Assembly (NCBI GenBank): GCA_028823185.1
Contig: JAPKBY010000024.1
Location: forward strand, 1 to 12,092
DNA: 12,092 nt
From: Planctomycetota bacterium
GTDB lineage: Bacteria > Planctomycetota > UBA1135 > GCA-002686595
Direction: 5' to 3'
A model generated the notes under the pieces. It was not told the origin of the DNA and made no database searches. It worked only from the letters and a program-made list of their open reading frames with translations. Shown one piece after another: positions 6,138 to 12,092 of this stretch (positions are counted from its first letter, which is position 1; the number at the start of each line of letters is the position of its first letter). The position numbers and the translations under genes are program-made.

Positions 6138-6484
6138 ACCATGTTCAAGAGGCTGCGGGGGCGCTTGAGGCCTCCCTCAAGGAGCTGCTGGGCGTCCTCG
6201 GTGAAGGAGGCGCGAGCGCAGAGGTCGTAGGGCACCTGCAGATGCGCTGCCACGAGCTGACGACCTCGCTAGTGCAGGTGACGGCGGAGTGTGAGTCGGC
6301 TGAGCTAGAGGAGGCCAAGCCTGTGCTCTTAAAAGCCCAACGCTTGAACGCGATCGCGAGGGGTGTGGTTGAGCATCAACGTGACGCAGCTGGTGCCTTG
6401 GTCGCCGGAGCACAAAGGATCAAAAGAACGCTCGGCTCCGACGCGCCCATCGCAGACGGCAGCTCTTGCGACGTGCGGGCATAG
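6134..6484 (+). CDS. Small helical protein downstream of fliS, possible FliT/FlgN-like export chaperone
   Basis: The 116-aa product starts at a GTG that overlaps the fliS stop (GTGA). The only nearby ATG (6141) is out of frame. I do not recognise the sequence by motif. It is predicted to be almost entirely helical, with heptad-like Leu/Val spacing and many Glu and Ala residues (ALEASLKELLGVLG, then ECESAELEEAKPVLLKAQRL). Size, composition and place after fliD-fliS match FliT or FlgN chaperones, which are poorly conserved in sequence. The function is inferred from context only. An unrelated small protein remains possible. Confidence 0.75.
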   Translation: MNHVQEAAGALEASLKELLGVLGEGGASAEVVGHLQMRCHELTTSLVQVTAECESAELEEAKPVLLKAQRLNAIARGVVEHQRDAAGALVAGAQRIKRTLGSDAPIADGSSCDVRA

Positions 6485-6501
6485 GATCTGCGACGGCCCG
6501 A

Positions 6502-6520
6502 GTGTCGATTAATTCGACAC
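6502..6520. promoter_or_regulatory. Perfect 7-5-7 inverted repeat, candidate upstream activator site
   Basis: GTGTCGA (6502-6508), TTAAT and TCGACAC (6514-6520) form a perfect inverted repeat centred at about -121 relative to the predicted sigma-54 start site. Sigma-54 activators with Fis-type HTH domains bind such dyads about 80-150 nt upstream; the NtrC site also has a 5-base centre. The activator at 1720-2694 is the natural candidate ligand. The repeat begins 18 nt after the preceding gene's stop codon. Confidence 0.55.
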
Positions 6521-6538
6521 CGCGACTGTTGAGTTTTT
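6511..6538 (+). terminator. Possible terminator of the fliD-fliS operon, overlapping the inverted repeat
   Basis: Bases 6511-6519 can pair with 6527-6535 (nine pairs, two of them G-U) around a 7-base CCGCGAC loop, with TTTTT at 6534-6538. It uses the right arm of the 6502-6520 repeat, so the two structures are mutually exclusive in RNA. The stem is weak and the T-run partly inside it, so confidence is low. Confidence 0.3.
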
Positions 6539-6553
6539 AGACAGAAGAGGATC

Positions 6554-6597
6554 GAGGCGTTGAGTGAACTCCGCCTCCCGGCCCCAAGAAGGGGGCC
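6554..6597. repeat. Two consecutive G/C-rich hairpins between activator site and sigma-54 promoter
   Basis: GAGGCG (6554-6559) pairs with CGCCTC (6572-6577). GGCCCC (6580-6585) pairs with GGGGCC (6592-6597). Neither is followed by a T-run. They may help stop read-through from the upstream operon or may simply be spacer DNA. Confidence 0.35.
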
Positions 6598-6605
6598 TTC
6601 GTGCT

Positions 6606-6621
6606 TGGCACGTGCATTGCT
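6606..6621 (+). promoter_or_regulatory. Consensus sigma-54 (RpoN) promoter of the export-gate operon
   Basis: TGGCACG (6606-6612), four bases and TTGCT (6617-6621) match the RpoN consensus TGGCACG-N4-TTGCW at every defined position. The invariant GG (6607-6608) and GC (6619-6620) are separated by exactly 10 bases. The predicted start site is near 6632, about 22 nt before the fliO ATG. This shows that fliOPQR-flhBA is a sigma-54 operon needing an enhancer-binding protein. Confidence 0.9.
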
Positions 6622-6629
6622 ATTAGCGG

Positions 6630-6643
6630 GTGGTTCGAACCAC
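6630..6643. repeat. 14-bp perfect palindrome at the fliO transcription start
   Basis: GTGGTTCGAACCAC equals its own reverse complement. It spans about -2 to +12 of the predicted sigma-54 transcript. As DNA it could be an operator for a repressor. As RNA it would form a 5-bp hairpin with a UCGA loop at the very 5' end, which could stabilise the mRNA. Confidence 0.45.
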
Positions 6644-6653
6644 TGGATTTGCC

Positions 6654-7103
6654 ATGCATGCACTAACTACAGCACTCATCACAGAAGCCGGCGCCAACAC
6701 CGGCCCCGACCTCACTCGTTACTTCGCCGTCTGCGGCGTCTTGCTGGGAGCGATCGCGCTCCTCGCCTGGGGCTTCAAGAAGCTCATCGCGGGTAACCTC
6801 ACTTCACGCGCCTCTAAGAGGAATCTTCAGATCCTCGATGTCCTCCCGATGGGAGGCAAGCAGAAGCTCGCTGTCGTTCGTTGCTACGACAGGGCCTTCC
6901 TGATCGGGCTCGGGGACAAGGAGATCTCGTCTATCAGCGAGCTCGACGGCGTGATCGCCAATGAGGCGGAGACCAAAGCCCCTGCTGATAAAGAGTCCTT
7001 CGAACAAGCGCTCGACCTCATCTCTCGTGCCATGCCTGGCCGAAAGGCGCGAGCGACCAAGTCTCAAGGCACAACACAAGGCATAGGAGAGCTCGTCGGA
7101 TGA
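6654..7103 (+). CDS. fliO: Flagellar export apparatus protein FliO
   Basis: FliO helps assemble the FliP ring of the export gate in the inner membrane. The 149-aa product has a short periplasmic N-terminus, one transmembrane helix (about residues 24-41, FAVCGVLLGAIALLAWGF) and the cytoplasmic FliO domain (about 50-100, with LQILDVLPMGGKQKLAVV, then AFLIGLG). A Lys/Arg-rich tail follows. I prefer the ATG at 6654 over the in-frame GTG at 6630 because the GTG lies inside the palindrome and almost on the predicted start site; GGA precedes the ATG. It is first in the sigma-54 operon and its stop overlaps the fliP start (ATGA). Confidence 0.88.
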   Translation: MHALTTALITEAGANTGPDLTRYFAVCGVLLGAIALLAWGFKKLIAGNLTSRASKRNLQILDVLPMGGKQKLAVVRCYDRAFLIGLGDKEISSISELDGVIANEAETKAPADKESFEQALDLISRAMPGRKARATKSQGTTQGIGELVG

Positions 7104-7858
7104 GTAGTCTCCTCCGACCGCTCACTGCGTTCATCGCTGTGGTGCTCCTTGGCTCCGTGGGCTTCGCCCAAGAGGCCGTGGAGGCTAGCGCTGTTTTAAC
7201 GGATGACCCTGGAGCCGGGTCACTCTCTAGCGCGATCGAGATTGCGGTCCTCCTGACCATCCTCTCGATGCTGCCCGCGGTCCTTGTAACAGTCACCAGC
7301 TTTACGCGGATCGTGATCGTCCTCTCCTTCGTTCGTCGTGCGCTCGGTGTCAACGAGCTCCCTCCGAACCCTGTCATTATCGGTCTAGCTCTCTTTCTGA
7401 CCTGCTTTGTGATGGCACCTGTCGCAGAGCGCATCAACGATGCGGCGATCGCGCCTTATCGCGCTGAAGAGATCTCATTCGAAGAGGCGGGGGAAAACGC
7501 GTGGCAAGAGCTGCGAGGCTTCCTTGTCGCGAACACGAGAGAAGCTGAGATACAGCTCTTCGTCGAACTCGCTGACTATCAAGACCTAGAGGAGGGCGCA
7601 GAAGAGCTCCCCATCCGAGTCGTCGTGCCGGCCTTCGTGTTAAGCGAGTTAAAGACGGCCTTCCAGATGGGCTTCTTGCTCTTCTTGCCTTTCCTCGTCA
7701 TCGACCTCGTCGTCAGCTCGATCTTGCTCTCAATGGGCATGTTCATGTTGCCGCCAGTGATGATCTCTACTCCGTTCAAGATCCTCGTCTTCGTGCTCGT
7801 CGACGGGTGGGGGCTTATCTGCACCTCAATGATCAAGTCGTTTCAAGTGATGGCCTAG
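7100..7858 (+). CDS. fliP: Flagellar type III export gate protein FliP
   Basis: FliP forms the five-subunit core of the FliPQR export channel. In the 252-aa product an N-terminal signal-peptide-like stretch (1-23, ending VGFA before Gln24) precedes the first membrane segment (about 46-66). TSFTRIVIVLSFVRRALG is at 66-83, PNPVIIGLALFLTCFVMAP at about 89-107, a periplasmic loop at 108-175, and the signature region FQMGFLLFLPFLVIDLVV, then SMGMFMLPPVMIS and PFKILVFVLVDGW, at 188-237. All family hallmarks are present and the length is normal. It overlaps fliO by 4 nt and is followed by fliQ after 10 nt. Confidence 0.98.
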   Translation: MSSLLRPLTAFIAVVLLGSVGFAQEAVEASAVLTDDPGAGSLSSAIEIAVLLTILSMLPAVLVTVTSFTRIVIVLSFVRRALGVNELPPNPVIIGLALFLTCFVMAPVAERINDAAIAPYRAEEISFEEAGENAWQELRGFLVANTREAEIQLFVELADYQDLEEGAEELPIRVVVPAFVLSELKTAFQMGFLLFLPFLVIDLVVSSILLSMGMFMLPPVMISTPFKILVFVLVDGWGLICTSMIKSFQVMA

Positions 7859-7868
7859 GAGACACCTC

Positions 7869-8144
7869 ATGAGCCCCGACCTTTACATCTCTGACCTCGT
7901 GCGCGATCTCCTGCTCACGGCTCTCCTGCTCGCAGGACCTGTCTTGCTCGTCGGCCTAGTCGTCGGCGTCGCCGTCAGCCTCTTCCAGGCGCTCACCAGC
8001 GTCCAAGAGCAGACGCTCTCGCTCGTGCCGAAGATGCTGGCCGTGCTCATGGTCGTGTTGCTTTTGCTCGCACCCGCGCTCCAGGTCATCCGTGACTACG
8101 CAGAGCGGGTCTTCGGTCAACTCATTGAATTTGGGCTCAGCTGA
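7869..8144 (+). CDS. fliQ: Flagellar type III export gate protein FliQ
   Basis: A 91-aa protein with two hydrophobic hairpin segments (about 14-37 and 56-74) and the conserved turn FQALTSVQEQTLSLVPK (39-55) that defines FliQ/SctS. It packs around FliP and FliR in the export channel. GGAG overlapping the end of fliP provides the ribosome-binding site. Confidence 0.97.
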   Translation: MSPDLYISDLVRDLLLTALLLAGPVLLVGLVVGVAVSLFQALTSVQEQTLSLVPKMLAVLMVVLLLLAPALQVIRDYAERVFGQLIEFGLS

Positions 8145-8164
8145 GCCGAACTCGGAGTTTCACA

Positions 8165-8926
8165 GTGATCCCCCTCGGAACCATCGCGGCCTTTGGCCTT
8201 TACCTCGTGCGGACGAGCGCGCTCCTGCTCGCCACTCCGCTCTTGGGTAATGGCGCTGCGTTCTCTGGTTATAAGGTGGCGCTGGTCGCGGCCGTTTCCC
8301 TTGCGCTCTATGGGGCGACAGGAGAGCCGCTGACCGAAGCGATCGGTCCAGTGGAGTACGCCCTCTTCTGCATGCGCGAGGCGCTCATTGGGCTCTCGTT
8401 GGCCTTCGTCCTTCAGGCCGTAGTCATCGCAGTCCGAGTGGGTGGAGAGCTGATCGGACACGAGATGGCTTTCAACATGTCTAGTCAGGTTGACCCCTCA
8501 ACGGGCATCAACACTCCTCTCATCACGAGAATGTATGAGGCCTTCTTCTTCTTAGGTCTCCTTGCGGTAGATGGGCACCACCTCATCTTGCGTGCGTTGA
8601 GCGAGACCTTCCTCAGCGCGCCGATCGGCACGGTGGACTTCTCTGAAGGGATCATCCCATACCTCATAGATTTCTTCGGAGAGCTCTTCAGAGCTGGGAT
8701 CACCTTCGCGGCCCCGGTGATGGTTGTGCTGCTCTTGGTTTCAATCTTGATCGGACTCTTGGCGCGCGCTGTTCCGCAGATGAACGTCCTCGAGGTCGGC
8801 TTCACTTTGAGAATTAGCGCCGCGTTGATCGCCCTCTTTCTCTTCGCCCCGTTGCTCGCGCCCGCGTTACGCGTGCTCTATGAGCGCTTGGATACAGGCC
8901 TCGTCGGCTTCTTGGAGGTCCTCTAG
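8165..8926 (+). CDS. fliR: Flagellar type III export gate protein FliR
   Basis: FliR completes the FliPQR channel. The 253-aa product is largely hydrophobic with about six membrane segments. It contains the conserved region MAFNMSSQVDPSTG (101-114) and ARAVPQMNVLEVGF (200-213), which is typical of FliR/SctT. It starts at a GTG with GGAG 7 nt upstream. Its TAG stop shares one base with the GTG start of flhB, so the two are translationally coupled. Confidence 0.96.
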   Translation: MIPLGTIAAFGLYLVRTSALLLATPLLGNGAAFSGYKVALVAAVSLALYGATGEPLTEAIGPVEYALFCMREALIGLSLAFVLQAVVIAVRVGGELIGHEMAFNMSSQVDPSTGINTPLITRMYEAFFFLGLLAVDGHHLILRALSETFLSAPIGTVDFSEGIIPYLIDFFGELFRAGITFAAPVMVVLLLVSILIGLLARAVPQMNVLEVGFTLRISAALIALFLFAPLLAPALRVLYERLDTGLVGFLEVL

Positions 8927-10017
8927 TGGCTGAAGAACAAGACAAGCAGCAAAAGACAGAGGAAGCCACGCCGCAACGCATGCGCGAGGCGCGTGAGAAG
9001 GGTCAGGTCGGCATGTCGACCGAGGCGATCTCCGCTTCTTCACTCCTTGCAGTGGGCGGGTCTTTCTTGATTATGGGCGGCTTCTTGGCAGAGGCCGTCG
9101 GCGGGCTCCTGGTGAGCTCACTGAGCCGGATCGGCGTGAACCCGACGACGCCCTTAGAGAGCGGAGAGGCAGCTCAGCTCGTGAGCGACGCGATCGGCTC
9201 CATCGGTACGGAGTTCATTCTCTTCATTCTTCCAGCGCTCTGTGTCGCTGCCCTCGTCGGCTACTCACAGGCGGGCTTGCAGATTACTCCCAAGTCCATT
9301 GGCTTTGATGCTTCAAAGATAAGTCCTAAGAAAGGCCTCGAGAGGCTGTTCAGCGCGCGCAGCGCAGTCAGGGCTGGCATGGCGTTCGCGAAGGTGCTCG
9401 TGGTGATGGGGACGATCGCTGTCTTGGGTTGGCTTCAGCTTCCCAAGATGAGCGCGCTCTCTGGAGCGGACTTTGGCCCCACTCTTCAGATGGTCGGTTC
9501 GATCATCGTCCGCTGTGTCTCAGGGGCGATGCTCGCGATCCTTACGCTCGGCTTCATCGACCTCCTCTTTCAGCGTTGGCAGCACACGAAAGAACAGCGC
9601 ATGACGAAGCAAGAGGTGAAGGAAGAGATGAAGAACACTGAAGGTGACCCTCACATGAAAGCGCGCATTCGTCAGATCCAACGCGAGGTCGCGAGCCGCA
9701 GGATGATGGCTGATGTCCCCACGGCGACGGTCATCGTCACCAACCCGACTCACTACGCGGTCGCGCTCAAATATGAGCGAGACGTTGAGGGTGGAGACAC
9801 GCCCAGGGTCGTCGCCAAGGGCGTAGACGCCGTGGCTAAGAAGATCAAAGAGATCGGTGGTGAGGCGGGGGTGACCTTGTTTGAGGATCGTCCGCTCGCT
9901 CGCGCACTGCACGCACGCGCCGAGATTGGAGATGAGATCCCGGCTGACCTCTTCGAGGCCGTCGCCGCCGTGCTCGCCTATGTATACCGCGTCGAGAGGC
10001 GCGTCGTCGGAGTCTGA
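8926..10017 (+). CDS. flhB: Flagellar export switch protein FlhB
   Basis: FlhB switches export specificity from rod/hook to filament substrates through self-cleavage. The 363-aa product has the basic N-terminal tract EEATPQRMREAREKGQV (13-28), four membrane segments (about 35-62, 95-113, 150-172, 185-212) and a charged linker. The autocleavage motif NPTH is intact at 273-276, followed by YAVALKYE. The C-terminal domain has the usual length. It starts at a GTG overlapping the fliR stop by one base. Its fusion or truncation state is normal. Confidence 0.97.
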   Translation: MAEEQDKQQKTEEATPQRMREAREKGQVGMSTEAISASSLLAVGGSFLIMGGFLAEAVGGLLVSSLSRIGVNPTTPLESGEAAQLVSDAIGSIGTEFILFILPALCVAALVGYSQAGLQITPKSIGFDASKISPKKGLERLFSARSAVRAGMAFAKVLVVMGTIAVLGWLQLPKMSALSGADFGPTLQMVGSIIVRCVSGAMLAILTLGFIDLLFQRWQHTKEQRMTKQEVKEEMKNTEGDPHMKARIRQIQREVASRRMMADVPTATVIVTNPTHYAVALKYERDVEGGDTPRVVAKGVDAVAKKIKEIGGEAGVTLFEDRPLARALHARAEIGDEIPADLFEAVAAVLAYVYRVERRVVGV

Positions 10018-10036
10018 CTCCCTACTGAACTGAACT

Positions 10037-12092
10037 ATGGAATTGACAAAAACAATTGAATCAAGCGGCGGAGTGAACAGCGCTGGTGGCTTTTTGAGGC
10101 GCTACGCCGATGCCCTCATGGGCGTCGGAGTCCTCGGGCTCCTCGTGACGCTGATCACGCCTATTTCGCCGGCTGCCTTGGACCTCCTCCTCGCGACGAA
10201 CATCACCATCTCAGTTCTGCTGTTGATGTTGACGATGAACGCGCGTGGAGCGACCGAGCTCTCCACCTTTCCGACCATCTTGCTCTTCTCGACCTTGTTT
10301 CGGTTGGGACTGAACGTCGCCTCAACGAGGCTCATTCTCTCTGGAGGTGAGGCTGGCAGCATCATTACAGCCTTCGGTAACTATGTGACAGGAGAGAACC
10401 TGACCGTCGGTTTGGTGGTCTTCCTCGTCTTGATCGTTATTCAGTTCGTCGTGATCACCAAGGGTTCTGGACGAATCAGTGAGGTCGCAGCTCGCTTTGT
10501 CTTGGACGCCATGCCGGGCAAGCAGATGGCGATCGATGCTGACCTCAACTCAGGATTGATCGACGCTGATGAAGCAAAAGCTAGGCGCAAGAAGGTCGCT
10601 ACAGAGGCCGAATTCTTCGGCGCCATGGATGGTGCCAGTAAGTTCGTGAGAGGCGACGCTATCGCGGGCCTCATCATCACAGGTTTGAACCTGGTCGGAG
10701 GAATCGCGATCGCGATGACCAACGGCATGGGCCTGGCAGAGGCCGGTGAGACCTACAGCAAGCTGACCATCGGTGACGGACTCGTCAGTCAGATTCCCGC
10801 GCTCTTTATCTCGACCGCTGCTGGCGTCTTGGTGACTAAGAACTCCGAGGCCAAGAGCATCGGACAAAACCTCCTCGGGCAGGTGGGCGGTCGCCCTAAG
10901 GCCACGCTCATCTCTGCGGGGATGCTCTTCGTCATCGGCTGTCTCCCCGGAATGCCTCGCATCCCGTTCTTCCTGCTCGCGACAGTGCTCGCGGTGACTT
11001 GGAAGAACACCAAGGATCTCCCCGAGGGCGCTCTCGAGGCGAACGAAGAGGAGGAGCCCGTGAAGGCAGAGGAGACCGGCAGTGAAGATGAGAACGTCGA
11101 CGAGCTCTTGCACGTAGACAGGCTCTCTCTTGAGGTCGGGTATCGCTTGATCCCGCTCGTCTCCGATCCCGCAGGTGGAGGCGTGCTTGAACACGTCAGC
11201 CAATTGCGCCGGCGCTTCGCCCTCAATGAAGGCGTCGTCCTTCCGCCAGTACGAATCAAAGACAATGTGCGTCTCGGCCCCTCGAGCTATCGATTGCTCG
11301 TCGGCGGGTATGAGGTCGCGCGTGGTGAGGTGACGCCAGGTCGCTTCCTCGCCATGGATAGCGGCACAGCTAACGGCAAGATCCGTGGAGAGGAGACGGT
11401 CGACCCAGCCTTTGGTCTCCCCGCTTGGTGGATCGACGAGACACAACGCGACAACGCTGAGCTCTCTGGCTATACGGTCATTGACCCCGTCAGCGTGATC
11501 GTCACACACCTCTCAGAGAGCTTCAGGATCTCCCTGCCTGAGGTCCTCAACCGCGATGACACCAAAGAGCTCGTAGAGAGCGCACGTAAGGCTGCCCCTA
11601 GCGTCGTGGATGAGCTGATCCCGGAGAAGATGGGCTTTGGAGAGGTGCAGCAAGTCTTGCGCAACCTCCTCCGTGAGGACGTCTCATTGCGAAGCATGCC
11701 GACGATCCTTGAGGTCCTCGCAGACAACGCCACGCGCACAAAAGATCCGGAGACATTGACTGAGTTGGTGCGTCAACGCCTCGGTCGCGCGCTCTGTGAA
11801 CAGTATGCAGACGCAGGTGGAGTCGTCCACGCCGTCACGCTCGACCCGGAGGTTGAGGCTGGTTTAGCGAGCGCTGTCGGGGTCGGCATGAGTGACGACT
11901 CAGGAACGGTTACGCCGGCATGGCTCCAACAGCTCGTCGAGCAGATCGGCGAACAGATAACTCAGTCAACCAAGACAGGTAAGGACGTCGTCTTGCTTGT
12001 TCGTTCAAACGTTCGCCGTTTCGTCGGCGAGCTGGTTCGCGCGTCCATGCCAAAGGTCGCGGTCCTTTCTTATAGCGAAGTAGTCGCTGCGC
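10037..12092 (+). CDS. flhA: Flagellar export gate protein FlhA (partial, C-terminus off window)
   Basis: FlhA forms the nonameric export-gate ring that uses the proton motive force and docks chaperone-substrate complexes. The frame runs 685 codons and is still open at the edge. FlhA is usually about 690-700 aa, so little is missing. The membrane domain (about 25-325) includes FPTILLFSTLFRLGLNVAST (78-97), the FHIPEP signature around EVAARFVLDAMPGKQMAIDAD (149-169) and GDAIAG (206-211), whose Asp207 corresponds to the functionally important Asp of enteric FlhA. An acidic linker (330-358) and the cytoplasmic docking domain (360 onward, DRLSLEVGYRLIPLV) follow. The ATG at 10037 lies 19 nt after flhB, with an in-frame stop just upstream (10031) and no clear Shine-Dalgarno. 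An AT-rich start (ELTKTIES) may help initiation. Confidence 0.96.
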   Translation, partial: MELTKTIESSGGVNSAGGFLRRYADALMGVGVLGLLVTLITPISPAALDLLLATNITISVLLLMLTMNARGATELSTFPTILLFSTLFRLGLNVASTRLILSGGEAGSIITAFGNYVTGENLTVGLVVFLVLIVIQFVVITKGSGRISEVAARFVLDAMPGKQMAIDADLNSGLIDADEAKARRKKVATEAEFFGAMDGASKFVRGDAIAGLIITGLNLVGGIAIAMTNGMGLAEAGETYSKLTIGDGLVSQIPALFISTAAGVLVTKNSEAKSIGQNLLGQVGGRPKATLISAGMLFVIGCLPGMPRIPFFLLATVLAVTWKNTKDLPEGALEANEEEEPVKAEETGSEDENVDELLHVDRLSLEVGYRLIPLVSDPAGGGVLEHVSQLRRRFALNEGVVLPPVRIKDNVRLGPSSYRLLVGGYEVARGEVTPGRFLAMDSGTANGKIRGEETVDPAFGLPAWWIDETQRDNAELSGYTVIDPVSVIVTHLSESFRISLPEVLNRDDTKELVESARKAAPSVVDELIPEKMGFGEVQQVLRNLLREDVSLRSMPTILEVLADNATRTKDPETLTELVRQRLGRALCEQYADAGGVVHAVTLDPEVEAGLASAVGVGMSDDSGTVTPAWLQQLVEQIGEQITQSTKTGKDVVLLVRSNVRRFVGELVRASMPKVAVLSYSEVVAA

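Noticed and set aside
6630..6653. Earlier GTG start for fliO
   Set aside because: It lies inside the palindrome and at the predicted transcription start, so it could have no ribosome-binding site.
10550..11509. Long minus-strand open frame of 319 codons opposite flhA
   Set aside because: It is a shadow of flhA. The plus strand encodes a clear FlhA, while the minus translation is His/Arg/Asp-rich with no domain.

Overview
The window is a contiguous piece of a bacterial flagellar locus of roughly 55-60% G+C by eye. It suggests a flagellated, Gram-negative-type bacterium that uses a sigma-54 and probably a sigma-28 flagellar hierarchy. I cannot fix the phylum. The gene order, the receiver-less sigma-54 activator and the receiver/RsbW-like ATPase fusion would fit Planctomycetota or another deep-branching diderm lineage, but that is a guess. 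I see no mobile elements, CRISPR arrays, rRNA or tRNA genes.

Left part (1-2694, minus strand, regulatory). Read in transcription order, it holds three genes. The first encodes a receiver-less sigma-54 enhancer-binding protein (2694 to 1720) with Walker A, GAFTGA, Walker B and a Fis-type HTH. A 316-nt gap follows, with a possible leader ORF and an imperfect operator-like site. The second gene encodes a degenerate receiver fused to an RsbW/SpoIIAB-like ATPase (1403 to 438). Two bases further on, the third encodes an acidic single-pass membrane protein (435 to beyond the left edge).

Middle (2695-6484, plus strand, filament). A 501-nt divergent intergenic region precedes a minimal 272-aa flagellin (3196-4014), which is followed by a strong intrinsic terminator. 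A sigma-28-like promoter (4208-4235) precedes a compact operon of fliD (cap), fliS (flagellin chaperone) and a small unrecognised helical protein that overlaps fliS by 4 nt and could be another export chaperone.

Right part (6485-12092, plus strand, export gate). The 169-nt gap carries an essentially consensus sigma-54 promoter (TGGCACG-N4-TTGCT, 6606-6621). A perfect 7-5-7 inverted repeat is centred about 120 nt upstream of the predicted start site, where an activator site would be expected, and a 14-bp perfect palindrome sits on the start site. Then come fliO, fliP, fliQ, fliR, flhB and flhA, tightly packed or overlapping. Together they encode the inner-membrane flagellar type III export gate. 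flhA runs off the right edge with probably only a few codons missing.

A plausible working model is as follows. The local sigma-54 activator drives the export-gate operon through the upstream repeat. Filament genes use sigma-28. The pseudo-receiver/ATPase protein is a candidate switch on one of these steps, for example as an anti-sigma factor or activator partner. The first point is well supported by the DNA, the second moderately, and the third is inference.
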